Assembly: GCF_019048265.1 (NCBI RefSeq)
Contig: NZ_CP077311.1
Coordinates: 2,055,001 to 2,119,000, forward strand
Reading direction: 5' to 3'
From: Aeromonas sp. FDAARGOS 1405
Lineage (GTDB): Bacteria > Pseudomonadota > Gammaproteobacteria > Enterobacterales > Aeromonadaceae
DNA: 64,000 nt
Each line of letters starts with the position of its first letter. Position 1 is the first letter of the stretch. Under the pieces are notes generated by a model that was given only the letters and a program-made list of their open reading frames with translations, had not been told where the DNA came from and did no database searches. The translations under genes were made by a program, and so were the position numbers. Below, one piece after another: positions 46,053 to 55,077 of this stretch.

Positions 46053-46586
46053 TCAGGCGTGTTTGCGATTGACGATAAACTCGAACGATTCGGCACCCAG
46101 TTGACGACAGAATTCGGCGAAGGCGGTTTGCGAACCTTCCACTTCACCCTCTCTGGCCAGATTGAGCTGAAAACTGATCTTCAGCAGGTTGAATGGCTGC
46201 TGCTCCAGGGTCATGGATTGCATCGCCTGAATGTTCCAGCCATGTTCGCTGAAGAACTGGGTGCACTGGCTTACGATGCCGGGCTCGTCGCGGATCAACA
46301 GGTCGGCACTGGCGCGGACGTCATACTGCAGGGACTGGTGGCGCTCGGTGCGTTTCATCATGGTGATGAGATCCCACTCCTGGCTACGCAGGGGCAGGCT
46401 GATTTCGAGTTGCATCATGCTGTTCCAGTCGCCCGAGAGCAGCATGATAAAGGTAAATTCATTGCCGAAGATGCCAAGGCGGCTGTCTACAATGTTGCAA
46501 CCACAGCCACTGACGTGGCGGGTCACTTCATTGACGATGCCAGGCCTGTCCGTGCCGATGGCCGTTACGACCAGGTAGTGAGTCAT
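46053..46586 (-). CDS. gcvR: Glycine cleavage system transcriptional repressor GcvR
   Basis: Encodes 177 residues. Two ACT domains (HYLVVTAIGTDRPGIVNEVTRH, residues 3-24, and LLIRDEPGIVSQCTQFFSEHGW) bind glycine; in E. coli GcvR binds the activator GcvA to repress gcvTHP. ATG 46586 gives the family start MTHYLVVTA; the longer frame is unlike it. Divergent from dapA, upstream of bcp; this gcvR-bcp-dapA-bamC order is shared with E. coli. No gcv structural gene is nearby. Confidence 0.94.
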   Translation of the reverse strand: MTHYLVVTAIGTDRPGIVNEVTRHVSGCGCNIVDSRLGIFGNEFTFIMLLSGDWNSMMQLEISLPLRSQEWDLITMMKRTERHQSLQYDVRASADLLIRDEPGIVSQCTQFFSEHGWNIQAMQSMTLEQQPFNLLKISFQLNLAREGEVEGSQTAFAEFCRQLGAESFEFIVNRKHA

Positions 46587-46791
46587 AAATCTTCTCTCGT
46601 CCGTTATTTCGTTGCGAAAGCCGCGCTGGCAAGCCAACCCTCCGGCCCTGATGACCACTCCCTGAGGGACGCTGCCGACTTTCGTCCATTACTTTTTGTT
46701 CCGGATGGTATCACGGCTTGCCCCCTCTCTCCCTTGTTTTTCAAAGGGGTCAGCTTTACCATTACGCCCCTGAAAATCGGGAGAAAAGTCC

Positions 46792-47679
46792 ATGTTACGC
46801 GGTAGTATTGTTGCGCTCGTTACCCCCATGCTGGCTTCAGGTGAAGTCGATTGGGCCAGTCTGGCCAAACTGGTCGACTATCATGTCAGCGCCGGGACCT
46901 GCGCCATTGTTGCGGTGGGTACCACAGGGGAATCGGTGACCCTGAGCGAGCAGGAGCATATCGCCGTCGTTGAAAAGACCGTTGAGTATGCCGCCGGACG
47001 CATTCCCGTCATCGCCGGTTGCGGCTCCAACAATACTGCCCATGCCATTGAATTGGCAAAGCGATTGGCCAAAACCGGCGTGGTGGCGGGTCTCTCGGTG
47101 ACTCCTTACTACAACAAGCCCACTCAGGAAGGTCTCTATCGCCACTATTGTGCGATCGCCGAGGCTAGTGGTCTGCCCCAAATTCTTTATAATGTGCCCG
47201 GTCGCACCTGTTGCGATCTCAAACCGGAGACCGTGGCCCGTCTGGCCAAGGTTCCCGGCATTATCGGTTTGAAAGAGGCAACCGGCGATTTGAGCCGCAC
47301 CCCGCTGCTGCGCGAGCTGTGCGGGCCGGAGTTTGCTCTCTACAGTGGCGACGATGCCACTGGTTGTGATTTTATGCTGCAAGGTGGCGATGGCGTGATT
47401 TCGGTCACCACCAATATTGCAGCGGCCCAGATGGCCGACATGTGTCGTGCTGCGCTGGCCGGTGATGCCGGGCAGGCGCATGACATCAACAATCTCTTGA
47501 TGCCGTTGCACAAGACTCTGTTCTGCGAACCGAGCCCCACCCCGGTGAAATGGGCCTGTGCCCAACTGGGGTTGATTGCAACAGCCACCTTGCGCCTGCC
47601 GCTGGTTGACCTCACCCCCGAGGGCGAGCAGCTGATGGCGCGAGCACTGACCACAGCGGAGTTGATGGCGAGTGTTTAA
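46792..47679 (+). CDS. dapA: 4-hydroxy-tetrahydrodipicolinate synthase DapA
   Basis: Encodes 295 residues (E. coli DapA 292). Condenses pyruvate with aspartate semialdehyde in lysine and peptidoglycan diaminopimelate synthesis. GTTGES (residue about 43-48), the catalytic Tyr in LYNVPGRT and Schiff-base Lys in GLKEATGD are present. The start of bamC lies inside its last codons (8-base overlap), so the two are coupled. Single promoter region is shared with divergent gcvR. Confidence 0.97.
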   Translation: MLRGSIVALVTPMLASGEVDWASLAKLVDYHVSAGTCAIVAVGTTGESVTLSEQEHIAVVEKTVEYAAGRIPVIAGCGSNNTAHAIELAKRLAKTGVVAGLSVTPYYNKPTQEGLYRHYCAIAEASGLPQILYNVPGRTCCDLKPETVARLAKVPGIIGLKEATGDLSRTPLLRELCGPEFALYSGDDATGCDFMLQGGDGVISVTTNIAAAQMADMCRAALAGDAGQAHDINNLLMPLHKTLFCEPSPTPVKWACAQLGLIATATLRLPLVDLTPEGEQLMARALTTAELMASV

Positions 47680-48799
47680 ATCTAATGGAAAGGGAAATAG
47701 AGCCCGTCTGGTGCTGAGCGTTGCGACTGTGGCCGTCTTGGCCGGTTGCAGCACCCCCCAGGATCGCAAAATGGCCAACCGCGACTTCGGTTATGAAGAT
47801 GCCCGCCTCGAGGGCCGCGCGTTCTTGATCCCCGCAGGATTGAGTGCCCCCACCTTCAACAGCCAGTACGATATTCCGCCACTTCCCGAGAGCAGCCGTG
47901 AAGGTGCCCTCGGCGCCCAGGTCGATGTGCGTCCACCCGCCCAGCTGCTGACCGTGGTACCGGGCAGTCAGGTGGTGCAGAGTGCAACCGAACCGACCGT
48001 TGCCTTCTATGCCCTGAGCACCAGCCAGAGCGTGGAGCGCGATACCTGGTCGTTCCTGATGAACTTCCTGGCCAAATACAAGGTCACCACCGAGAAGCTG
48101 GATCAGCAGGATGGCGTATTGCAGACCGGCTGGTTTGACAACACTGTTGCCCTCGATGGCTGGGGTGAAGATGACGAAGACTTCAAAATCCGTCAGCGTT
48201 ACCAGTTCACCGTGCGCAACGATGCCCAGCGCCACGCCGTCAACATGTCGGTCCGGGTACTGGATCACGAAGAGACCATCGACGGCGAGACCAGCAACAA
48301 GCTGACCCCTGCCGATGCCCAGCGCTATGCCGCGCGAGTGCTGAACCAGTTCTCTCTCTATTACGACAGCCAGCTGAAAGCCCGCGAGCAGCACAAGTCC
48401 AACGATGGCATGGGTCTGCAACTGGGTCTGGACAACAACGAGCTGAGCGCCTGGATTGCCGAAGGTTCCTTTGATCAGGTGTGGCGTCGCCTTAATCAGG
48501 TACTGCCTGCTTACGGTTTCACCATCAAGGATACCCAGCAGTCTCTGGGCTGGATCGACGTCGAGTACGAAGAGCCGGGTGCCGAGTTCTGGAAGGCGAA
48601 AGGGAGCGAGCCGTTCAAACTGGAGGAGGAGAAATACCGCTTCCAGCTTGGCGAAATGGCGGGAGGCAAGACCTCCATCACCCTGTTCGACAAGGACAAG
48701 AAGCCGGTATCGTCCGGGGTTATCTCCCAGATGTATATCAGCCTGTCCGAGGCGTTCGCCAAGGGGCTGGCCGATCAGGCAGCAGCAAAAGCAGAATAA
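47672..48799 (+). CDS. bamC: Outer membrane assembly lipoprotein BamC
   Basis: Encodes 375 residues. Lipoprotein signal with lipobox LAGC ([11 protein letters not shown]), an unstructured N-terminal stretch that in E. coli binds BamD, then two helix-grip domains (about 120-210 and 245-365). Part of the BAM complex that inserts beta-barrels. The GTG at 47672 overlaps the dapA end; the order dapA-bamC-purC is as in E. coli. It ends before a clear terminator. Length is slightly above E. coli's 344. Confidence 0.93.
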   Translation: MFKSNGKGNRARLVLSVATVAVLAGCSTPQDRKMANRDFGYEDARLEGRAFLIPAGLSAPTFNSQYDIPPLPESSREGALGAQVDVRPPAQLLTVVPGSQVVQSATEPTVAFYALSTSQSVERDTWSFLMNFLAKYKVTTEKLDQQDGVLQTGWFDNTVALDGWGEDDEDFKIRQRYQFTVRNDAQRHAVNMSVRVLDHEETIDGETSNKLTPADAQRYAARVLNQFSLYYDSQLKAREQHKSNDGMGLQLGLDNNELSAWIAEGSFDQVWRRLNQVLPAYGFTIKDTQQSLGWIDVEYEEPGAEFWKAKGSEPFKLEEEKYRFQLGEMAGGKTSITLFDKDKKPVSSGVISQMYISLSEAFAKGLADQAAAKAE

Positions 48800-48801
48800 A
48801 T

Positions 48802-48828
48802 ACAGGGGCCTTGTGCCCCTGTTTTGTT
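48802..48828 (+). terminator. Terminator of dapA-bamC
   Basis: acaggggc/gcccctgt stem with a cttgt loop, followed by TTTgTT, directly after the bamC stop. It separates bamC from purC. Confidence 0.85.
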
Positions 48829-48966
48829 ATCAAAATCCCCCTGAAAACGCGGGGATTCCGAGCGGTTTTCGATGATGCGAGCCCCCTTGCCAGTCCGTTG
48901 CAAACAGAGCGCGCGGGTGAGGGACTCGCGATGTTTACCCCCCACAAACAGGAAGTGTTATTAGCC

Positions 48967-50070
48967 ATGAGTCTTGCAGATCAAGTATTGGCGGTGAATG
49001 ACGATTTGCCGATCCGTACCGATAAACCTGTCCATTCCGGCAAAGTGCGCAGCGTCTACTGGTTGACCCCCGAAGACAGTGCCCGGCTCATAAAAGAGAA
49101 AGGCTATGATGTGCCGGCCGATGCGCCCCTCGCCCTCATGGTGATCAGCGATCGCATCTCGGCCTTCGATTGCATCTGGCAAGGTGTGGATGGCCTGAAC
49201 GGCGTACCGGGCAAAGGGGCTGCGCTTAATGCCATCTCTAGCCACTGGTTCAAGCTGTTCAAGGAGAAGGGACTGGCCGACAGCCACATTCTGGATATTC
49301 CGCACCCCTTCGTTTGGATCGTGCAAAAAGCTCGTCCGGTGATGATCGAGGCGATTGCCCGTCAGTACATCACCGGCTCCATGTGGCGTGCCTACAAGGA
49401 TGGCGAGCGCGAGTTCTGCGGCATCACCCTGCCGGAAGGGCTCAAAAAGGATCAGAAGCTGCCGGAAATTCTCATCACTCCCTCCACCAAGGGCGTGCTG
49501 AAAGGGCTGGATGGCGTGCCGGAAGCTGATGACGTCAACGTTTCCCGTGCCGATATCGAGCGCCACTACAAGGGCTTCAACTTCAGCAAACCGGCTGACA
49601 TCGACCGTTACGAAGTGCTGCTCAAAGAGGGCTTCAACGTCATCAGCGACGCGCTGGCCGGGCTGGATCAGATCTTCGTCGATACCAAGTTCGAGTTTGG
49701 CTACGTCCACGATGCCGCCGGCAACGAAAAGCTCATCTACATGGATGAAGTGGGCACCCCCGACAGCTCCCGTATCTGGGATGGCGCGGCCCTGCGCGAC
49801 GGTCAGATTGTCGAGAAGTCGAAAGAGGGTTTCCGTCAGTGGCTGCTCAACCACTTCCCGGATCCGGACATCCTGCTCAACAAGAACCGCATGCCGGAAC
49901 GTTTCGCCCTGGCCCGCGACAACAAGCTGCCGACCGAAGTAATGATGGACATATCCAACACCTACGTCGGGATCGCCGAGAAGATCATCGGCCACAAGCT
50001 GGCGCGTTCTGCCAATCCCAAGCAGGAGATCATCGAGGTGCTGCGTGATCAGTACGGTCTGATCGACTAA
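48967..50070 (+). CDS. purC: Phosphoribosylaminoimidazole-succinocarboxamide synthase PurC
   Basis: Encodes 367 residues. It joins aspartate to CAIR in purine synthesis. SAICAR motifs are visible: [12 protein letters not shown] (ATP site), [30 protein letters not shown] and [15 protein letters not shown]. It is the long form of PurC (Vibrio-like, about 365) rather than the 237-residue E. coli form. ATG 48967 with aggaagtg upstream is preferred over longer in-frame starts that run back to the bamC terminator. A PurR-like core lies after, not before, the gene. Confidence 0.94.
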   Translation: MSLADQVLAVNDDLPIRTDKPVHSGKVRSVYWLTPEDSARLIKEKGYDVPADAPLALMVISDRISAFDCIWQGVDGLNGVPGKGAALNAISSHWFKLFKEKGLADSHILDIPHPFVWIVQKARPVMIEAIARQYITGSMWRAYKDGEREFCGITLPEGLKKDQKLPEILITPSTKGVLKGLDGVPEADDVNVSRADIERHYKGFNFSKPADIDRYEVLLKEGFNVISDALAGLDQIFVDTKFEFGYVHDAAGNEKLIYMDEVGTPDSSRIWDGAALRDGQIVEKSKEGFRQWLLNHFPDPDILLNKNRMPERFALARDNKLPTEVMMDISNTYVGIAEKIIGHKLARSANPKQEIIEVLRDQYGLID

Positions 50071-50098
50071 GGGTTGCTCTTTTTTTGTCGCCTATAAA

Positions 50099-50108
50099 CA
50101 AACGTTTG
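50099..50108. promoter_or_regulatory. PurR-like palindrome downstream of purC
   Basis: caaacgtttg is the core of LacI/PurR-family operators (PurR consensus acgcaaacgtttgcgt; about 12 of 16 match over 50096-50111). It lies between the purC stop and its terminator, with no promoter-proximal gene, so its role is doubtful. Confidence 0.25.
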
Positions 50109-50137
50109 CTGGTGGTGAAAGATAGAGGCAAATAAAC

Positions 50138-50167
50138 AGACGGGCCCCATTGCGGGGCCCGTTTTTA
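50138..50167. terminator. Terminator of purC
   Basis: acgggcccc/ggggcccgt stem followed by TTTTTaTT on the plus strand, between convergent purC and the SDR gene. Confidence 0.9.
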
Positions 50168-50196
50168 TTGCTGGTCTGGCGGCAAGCGAGCGGCGA

Positions 50197-50799
50197 TCAG
50201 CCGTTGACCCTGAACACCTGACCGGTCTGGATGCCCAACACCGACTTCTTGTAAGCCTGCGCTACCTTGGCGGCAGGCACCGGCACGAACCCCGGGAAGA
50301 AGTCAGCGTATTTGTCCATCGACTCCGCCAGCACGGTGGGGCTCACCACGTTGATGCGAAGGCCCCTTGGCAGCTCGCAGGCGGCCGCTTTCACAAAGTG
50401 CTCGATGGCGCCGTTGACTGTGCTGGCGCTCACGCCCCAGTTGATCGGCTCCTCGCTCAGGATGCCGCTGATCAGGGTGATGGAACCTTTGTCGCTCAGG
50501 TGGGGGATAGCGGCACGGGTCAGGTTGATCTGGCCCATCAGCTTGCTCTCCAGTCCCACCTGCCACTGTTCGTCGGTCATCTCGGTCAGGCCGTTGAAGG
50601 CCACGCTGCCGCTGGCGACAACCAGTGCATCAAACTGGCCCAGCTTGGCGAACAGCGCCTTGATGGAGGCGGGATCGCGCATGTCGACCGTGGCATCGCC
50701 ACGACTGTGGCCGACCCGGATCACCTGATGATCTTTGGCAAGCAGTTCACTGACTGCGGAACCGACGGTGCCGGAGGCACCCACAATCACAATTTTCAT
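50197..50799 (-). CDS. Short-chain dehydrogenase/reductase
   Basis: Encodes 200 residues. NAD(P)-binding VGASGTVGSAV is at residues 6-16, followed by VVASGSVAF and the C-terminal RINVVSPTVL. In place of the classical YxxxK the region reads WGVSASTVNGAIEHFVKAAA, so the catalytic Tyr seems absent, as in a group of short (about 200-residue) SDRs. ATG 50799 has aggag 8 bases upstream; another ATG two codons earlier is too close. Divergent from a LysR gene 97 bases away, which probably regulates it. Confidence 0.85.
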   Translation of the reverse strand: MKIVIVGASGTVGSAVSELLAKDHQVIRVGHSRGDATVDMRDPASIKALFAKLGQFDALVVASGSVAFNGLTEMTDEQWQVGLESKLMGQINLTRAAIPHLSDKGSITLISGILSEEPINWGVSASTVNGAIEHFVKAAACELPRGLRINVVSPTVLAESMDKYADFFPGFVPVPAAKVAQAYKKSVLGIQTGQVFRVNG

Positions 50800-50896
50800 C
50801 TGCATCACTCCTGGTTGGAATGTATCGATTCTAGCGCAACAGAAAATGTGAAAAAGCGCGTAAAATAAACCCATTGTTTCCATATTGGAGCTAATG

Positions 50897-51796
50897 ATGG
50901 ATATCGCCCATCTGGCCAGCTTTTATGAGGTGGTGCTGCGCGGCAGTTTCTCGGCTGCGGCCGATACGCTGGGGGTCAGCAAGGGGATGCTGAGCCGCCA
51001 CGTCAGCGCGCTGGAGTCCTCCCTCAATGCGCAACTGTTGCAGCGCACCACCCGCCGCCTCAGTCTGACCGAGGCGGGCAAGACCCTCTACCAGCAGGCG
51101 GGGGAGATCTTCGCGCTGGCTCGGCAGGCGGAGCAGGATATTCAGGCGCTGACCGAAGAGGATTGCGGACGACTGCGTTTTACCTGCCCGGTCAGCACCG
51201 GCGATCGCATGGTGAGCGAGCTGCTGACCAGCTTTGCCGCGCTCTGCCCGGGAGTGGAGGTGGAGCTCAACTTCACCAACCAGATGGTCGACATGAGCCA
51301 GGGAGAGAACGACATCGCCCTGCGCGCCATGAGCGAAGTGCCGGATAATCTGGTGGCCCTGCCGCTGGGGCGGCTCAAGGATGTGGTGGTGGCGAGCCCC
51401 GCACTGGTGGCGCGAGAGGGGCGTCTTGCCACTCCCTATGAGCTGAGCGGGCGCAGCTGCCTGTTGCAGGGGCACAATCCGGCCTGGGAGCAGTGGCACT
51501 TTATCCATGAGGGGGAAGAGGCCCACATTCTGGTGCAGGGCAAGGTGCGGGCCAACCACTACAGCACAGTGTTGCAACTGGCGCGCGCTGGTATGGGCTA
51601 TGCCAAGTGCCCGTTGATGCTGGTGGAATCGCTGCTGATGGCGGGGGAGCTGGTGACCGTGCTTGACGAGTGGCAGAGCGGTCTGCATCAGCTTCATGTG
51701 CTGCATGCCCAGCAGCGACGGGTGCCGCGCAAGATCCGGCTGTTCAAGCAGGTGTTGGCCCAGTGGTTTGCCGAGCGACCCCACTACCTGCTCTGA
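50897..51796 (+). CDS. LysR-family regulator divergent from the SDR gene
   Basis: Encodes 299 residues. N-terminal helix-turn-helix (ASFYEVVLRGSFSAAADTLGVSKGMLSRHVSALE), then a LysR substrate-binding domain (LRFTCPVSTGDRMVSELL). Start ATG 50897 follows ggag by 6 bases; an ATG one codon earlier is possible. The divergent 97-base gap with the SDR gene is the usual LysR layout, so the SDR is the likely target. The effector is unknown. Closest in style to the CrgA/YhjC-type subgroup. Confidence 0.88.
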   Translation: MDIAHLASFYEVVLRGSFSAAADTLGVSKGMLSRHVSALESSLNAQLLQRTTRRLSLTEAGKTLYQQAGEIFALARQAEQDIQALTEEDCGRLRFTCPVSTGDRMVSELLTSFAALCPGVEVELNFTNQMVDMSQGENDIALRAMSEVPDNLVALPLGRLKDVVVASPALVAREGRLATPYELSGRSCLLQGHNPAWEQWHFIHEGEEAHILVQGKVRANHYSTVLQLARAGMGYAKCPLMLVESLLMAGELVTVLDEWQSGLHQLHVLHAQQRRVPRKIRLFKQVLAQWFAERPHYLL

Positions 51797-51867
51797 GCGG
51801 CGTTATTTTTCTGTCATCTTCGGCTGCTACCCTGCGCCCATCATCGGCATCAGGAAGATCAGCGGGA

Positions 51868-52509
51868 ATGAAGAATAATAGAGGGTTGACCGGGTTTGTG
51901 CTGCTCTGTGCAGTGTTGGGGGCAGGCAGTGTGCAGGCCATGGTGGACGTGAAGGTGCCGGAGAATTTCCGCATCCTCGCGGTGAGCAACGGCACCTTGC
52001 AAGACGAGCAGCATGCCACCCTGGCGGATGGCGAGCAGCAACTGCTGGTGCGCTTCGAGGGGGTGATCCCCAGTCGCAGCAGCAGCGAGAATGATCGGCA
52101 GGTACGCTCCGAGCCGCAGGTGGTGCGCTATCAGGGCAGCAATCAGCATTTGCAGCTGACGGCCAGCGTACCGGGAGACGAGCGGGGGATGCAGGCGTAT
52201 GCCAAGGCTCCTGTGGTAGCGCTGCAGGAGAATGGCCGCGCGCTTGCCATCCTGCAGGATGTGCTGGTGACCAGCGGCATGCTGCTTGGGGTGGATTGGA
52301 ACGGCAAACTGGCTGAATACAACCGCAGCGGCGGCAAGGCGGCGCTGACGGCCGTTGCTGTGACTACACAACCAACAGCTACGCTATCCGGTGGGGGGCA
52401 ACCCGTTGTGGCAGCCAGCGAGCTGGAAGGGCAGTTGCAGCAGCTGTTCCTCAAGGCAGATCCGGCCCTGCGCAAGCGCTTTATCGGTTGGGCCGTGCCA
52501 CAGCTTTAA
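51868..52509 (+). CDS. DUF2057 (UPF0319) exported protein
   Basis: Encodes 213 residues. Signal peptide ends GSVQA (about residue 24); the mature start VDVKVPENFRILAVSNG and DGEQQLLVRFEGV match the DUF2057/YccT family. Function is not established, though family members have been linked to biofilm and curli control in enterobacteria. It sits alone between a LysR gene and a HIT-family gene, in the same direction. Its last codons are 75 bases before the HIT start. Confidence 0.83.
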   Translation: MKNNRGLTGFVLLCAVLGAGSVQAMVDVKVPENFRILAVSNGTLQDEQHATLADGEQQLLVRFEGVIPSRSSSENDRQVRSEPQVVRYQGSNQHLQLTASVPGDERGMQAYAKAPVVALQENGRALAILQDVLVTSGMLLGVDWNGKLAEYNRSGGKAALTAVAVTTQPTATLSGGGQPVVAASELEGQLQQLFLKADPALRKRFIGWAVPQL

Positions 52510-52583
52510 GTTTTCTGCCCGTTGCAGTAACGTGGACACTCCTTTTTTCAGGCGCTCTGTTCATCGTACTCAACGAGGTTTTC

Positions 52584-53030
52584 ATGTTTGAATTGCATTC
52601 ACGCCTGCAGGCAGATACCCAGTGGCTCGGTGATCTGCCGCTTTGTCGAGTCCTGCTGGCCAAAGATAGTCAGTACCCCTGGCTCATTCTGGTGCCGCGT
52701 GTGGTCAATTTGCGCGAGATCCATCACCTGGCACCGGAGCAGCAGCAGCAGCTGATGCAGGAGTCTTGTGCCATCGCAGCCCTGATGGAACACTCCCTCA
52801 GCCCGGACAAGATCAACATAGGGGCGCTGGGTAATCAGGTACCGCAGTTGCATATTCACCATGTTGCCCGTTTCGCCACAGACCCCGCTTGGCCCGGTCC
52901 CATCTGGGGGGCTCATCCAGCCGTACCTTATGAATTAGACCTCCTGGTGCAGCAGGCCGACAGATGGCGTGATCGGCTCGCCAAGCTGAGTGGTTTCACC
53001 CCTGCGGCTACTGACAACGGCGTCAACTGA
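52584..53030 (+). CDS. HIT-family hydrolase
   Basis: Encodes 148 residues. It belongs to the bacterial HIT subgroup carrying QLHxHxxARxxxDPAWPGPIWG; here QLHIHHVARFATD supplies two histidines of the HxHxH pattern and the third position is Val, as is usual in this subgroup. Such proteins hydrolyse or transfer nucleotide phosphates, but the substrate is undefined for this branch. ATG 52584 follows gaggt and gives the family start; the longer frame overlaps the DUF2057 gene. Monocistronic or linked to DUF2057. Confidence 0.85.
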   Translation: MFELHSRLQADTQWLGDLPLCRVLLAKDSQYPWLILVPRVVNLREIHHLAPEQQQQLMQESCAIAALMEHSLSPDKINIGALGNQVPQLHIHHVARFATDPAWPGPIWGAHPAVPYELDLLVQQADRWRDRLAKLSGFTPAATDNGVN

Positions 53031-53119
53031 GAGCTGTGTCGCTATTTCAGTCTGTGGGCCGCGCCATCTGTTAGAGTTATGGTATAGATCATCCCATTTT
53101 CGATGTGCAGGAAGGTCCC

Positions 53120-53821
53120 ATGATAGTGACAAGAGCCGACGATGATGCCGTATTGACCACAGAGGATGTATTACTGAGTCTGTGTCATTCGGTAACGGAT
53201 GTATTGAGTGCGGCCACCCAGAGTCAGGTGCGTTTTTCCGGTATGGTGCAGCGGATCAGCAAGACCTGCCTCAAGCCGGATATCGGTTGTTTCGTGCTGT
53301 TCGATGGCGGCTTCTCGGGGTTGGTGGTGATCAATTTCTCTGCCGCAGCCGCCATGGAGCTTTATGAGAGCTACATGCTGAGCATGGGACTCTCCAAGGA
53401 GGATCTTGCCATCTCCCATACTTCTGACGAGGTGAGCAACGTGATGGGCGAGCTGATGAACCAGATCGTTGGCAGCTTTACCGTCAAGGTGGGCCGTGAT
53501 CTGCAGACTCACATCACCCAGAACCAGCCCAAGATGCTGGCCCTCAACAAGCAGGTGATGCTGAGCGTCGATACCAATCTCGACAGTCCGGAGTCCCGAC
53601 GCGTGACCTTCTTCACCGCCCGCAACAACATCTTCTATCTGGAGCTGGCGATGGACAAGACCGAGTTCATCCGCATCCACAATGAGGGGATGGAGCATGA
53701 GGAGCTGGATCCTGATGCCCTGATCGCTCAGGCCAAACAGGATGCGACCAAACCGGCACCGGCAGCCGCTGCACCTGCCAGTAATGATCACGATGATCTG
53801 CTCGACTCCCTCGGGATCTGA
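53120..53821 (+). CDS. DUF3334 / CheX-like protein
   Basis: Encodes 233 residues. The region GFSGLVVINFSAAAAMELYESYM with DEVSNVMGELMNQIVGSF (about residues 65-125) resembles the CheC/CheX phosphatase core, in which an E..N pair acts on CheY-P; here Glu and Asn of the second stretch could supply it. The family name DUF3334 is from recall. The C-terminus is a disordered Ala/Pro tail ending DDLLDSLGI, a motif used for docking in chemotaxis or type VI systems. ATG 53120 has aggaagg 4 bases upstream. Chemotaxis link is inferred. Confidence 0.75.
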   Translation: MIVTRADDDAVLTTEDVLLSLCHSVTDVLSAATQSQVRFSGMVQRISKTCLKPDIGCFVLFDGGFSGLVVINFSAAAAMELYESYMLSMGLSKEDLAISHTSDEVSNVMGELMNQIVGSFTVKVGRDLQTHITQNQPKMLALNKQVMLSVDTNLDSPESRRVTFFTARNNIFYLELAMDKTEFIRIHNEGMEHEELDPDALIAQAKQDATKPAPAAAAPASNDHDDLLDSLGI

Positions 53822-53839
53822 CGGGCGACAAGCAGATAG

Positions 53840-53872
53840 CAACAAGGCCACTCAGGTGGCCTTGTTCTTTTC
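53840..53872. terminator. Terminator between CheX-like and outer membrane protein genes
   Basis: aacaaggccac/gtggccttgtt stem with a three-base loop and a T-rich tail on the plus strand; convergent genes on both sides. Confidence 0.85.
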
Positions 53873-53886
53873 CAGTGGGTGGCGGG

Positions 53887-54873
53887 TTAGAAGTTGTAGA
53901 GCAGACCGGTATTGAACACCATGGATTCGGAGTCGTAGAAGTCGATATCTGAATCGGATTTGGCATAGCCAGCGGTAAAGGTTGCCGAGAGCGGCGCGAT
54001 ACCGAACAGGCGGTGCCAGAAGAAGGTGCCGGTCAGGGCAAACTCGTCGGAGTCGGCATTTTGGCCAAAGATCGGGTTGGCCTCATCATATTTGGTCTGA
54101 CCCAGATAGAGGTTGCTGACGAAGGACCATTGGGATGCCCGCTTGCCGTAGGTCAACTGGAGGCCGTTGCTCTTGTAGCTCTGGGCGCTGCCGTCCAGAT
54201 CGGCCTGACGGTGAATGAAAGCCGGTTCCAGCACCTGGCCGGGTGCCAGCTGCCATTTGTAGGAGAAATCCAGGGCGTGGATCTTGCCGTTGCGATCCAG
54301 CTTGGCCGCTGTGTCGGCGCCATACTGGCTGCCACTGCGTTCCTCATCGACTTCGATGTTGCGGGTGGTCAGGCTGCCATTGAAGTTGCTACCCCAGATG
54401 TTGTCCCAGGCGAAGCGAACCCCTTTTGACTTGATATCGGTGGATTGGCGATCGACGCCTACGGCGAAAGGATCGCTCCACTGTTCGGTTGGCATGGCAT
54501 TGAAGACCACGGAGCCAGCCACGATACCCTTGTCGCTCATCTCCTGGCGGATACCGAGCTGCTGGGTGAAGTCGAAACGGATGGCATCCTGGATCAGGTT
54601 ACCGAGGAAGACCTGGGTGCGGGTATCGGCAAAGGTATAACGGATATCAGCGTTGAGCAGCGGGGCGACGGCGGAACTGCTCTCGGCACTGCCCAGCCCG
54701 CCCAGTCGACGGTTTTCGTCATCACCGCTGTAAAAGTTAGATTCGTAATTGATGACATTGACTCCGCCAAGCAGGAAACCAGACCAGCCCGATTCGTTGG
54801 GAATGGTTCCCAAATCCGCATATGCACTATTTGCAGCCAGCAGGCCCAGACCAAGCAGGGTGGTGTTGCGCAT
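53887..54873 (-). CDS. DUF2860 outer-membrane beta-barrel protein
   Basis: Encodes 328 residues. Signal peptide ends NSAYA (about residue 19), and the protein closes with the outer-membrane signature TGLLYNF (terminal Phe). Alternating aromatic and polar residues along the length indicate a beta-barrel; it resembles the DUF2860 family of Vibrio and Aeromonas. No channel specificity can be assigned. A palindrome ttaaac-gt-gtttaa is in its 5' leader. Divergent from arcB. Confidence 0.85.
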   Translation of the reverse strand: MRNTTLLGLGLLAANSAYADLGTIPNESGWSGFLLGGVNVINYESNFYSGDDENRRLGGLGSAESSSAVAPLLNADIRYTFADTRTQVFLGNLIQDAIRFDFTQQLGIRQEMSDKGIVAGSVVFNAMPTEQWSDPFAVGVDRQSTDIKSKGVRFAWDNIWGSNFNGSLTTRNIEVDEERSGSQYGADTAAKLDRNGKIHALDFSYKWQLAPGQVLEPAFIHRQADLDGSAQSYKSNGLQLTYGKRASQWSFVSNLYLGQTKYDEANPIFGQNADSDEFALTGTFFWHRLFGIAPLSATFTAGYAKSDSDIDFYDSESMVFNTGLLYNF

Positions 54874-54888
54874 CAGATAACTCCTGAA

Positions 54889-54902
54889 TTAAACGTGTTT
54901 AA
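54889..54902. promoter_or_regulatory. Palindrome in the DUF2860 gene leader
   Basis: ttaaac and gtttaa flank gt, 16 bases before the ATG on the minus strand, just ahead of the ggag ribosome site. It may be an operator or an RNA stem. The rest of the 204-base gap to arcB is AT-rich promoter region. Confidence 0.35.
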
Positions 54903-55077
54903 ATTGACGGGTGGATGATTATAGGGGGCCACCCTTAATGGCAACTGACAGAATTTCATCAAATATCCTAACTCACTCATTTTACACGGCGAATCGTTAA
55001 TTAATTGTGCGAGATAAGAAGAGTTCAATTCTCTGTGCTGGTATTCTGTTCGCGAATATCGGGGAGAAAATAACAAG

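Noticed and set aside
50096..50111. PurR operator controlling purC
   Set aside because: The match lies downstream of purC between convergent genes; no equivalent was found before the purC start.
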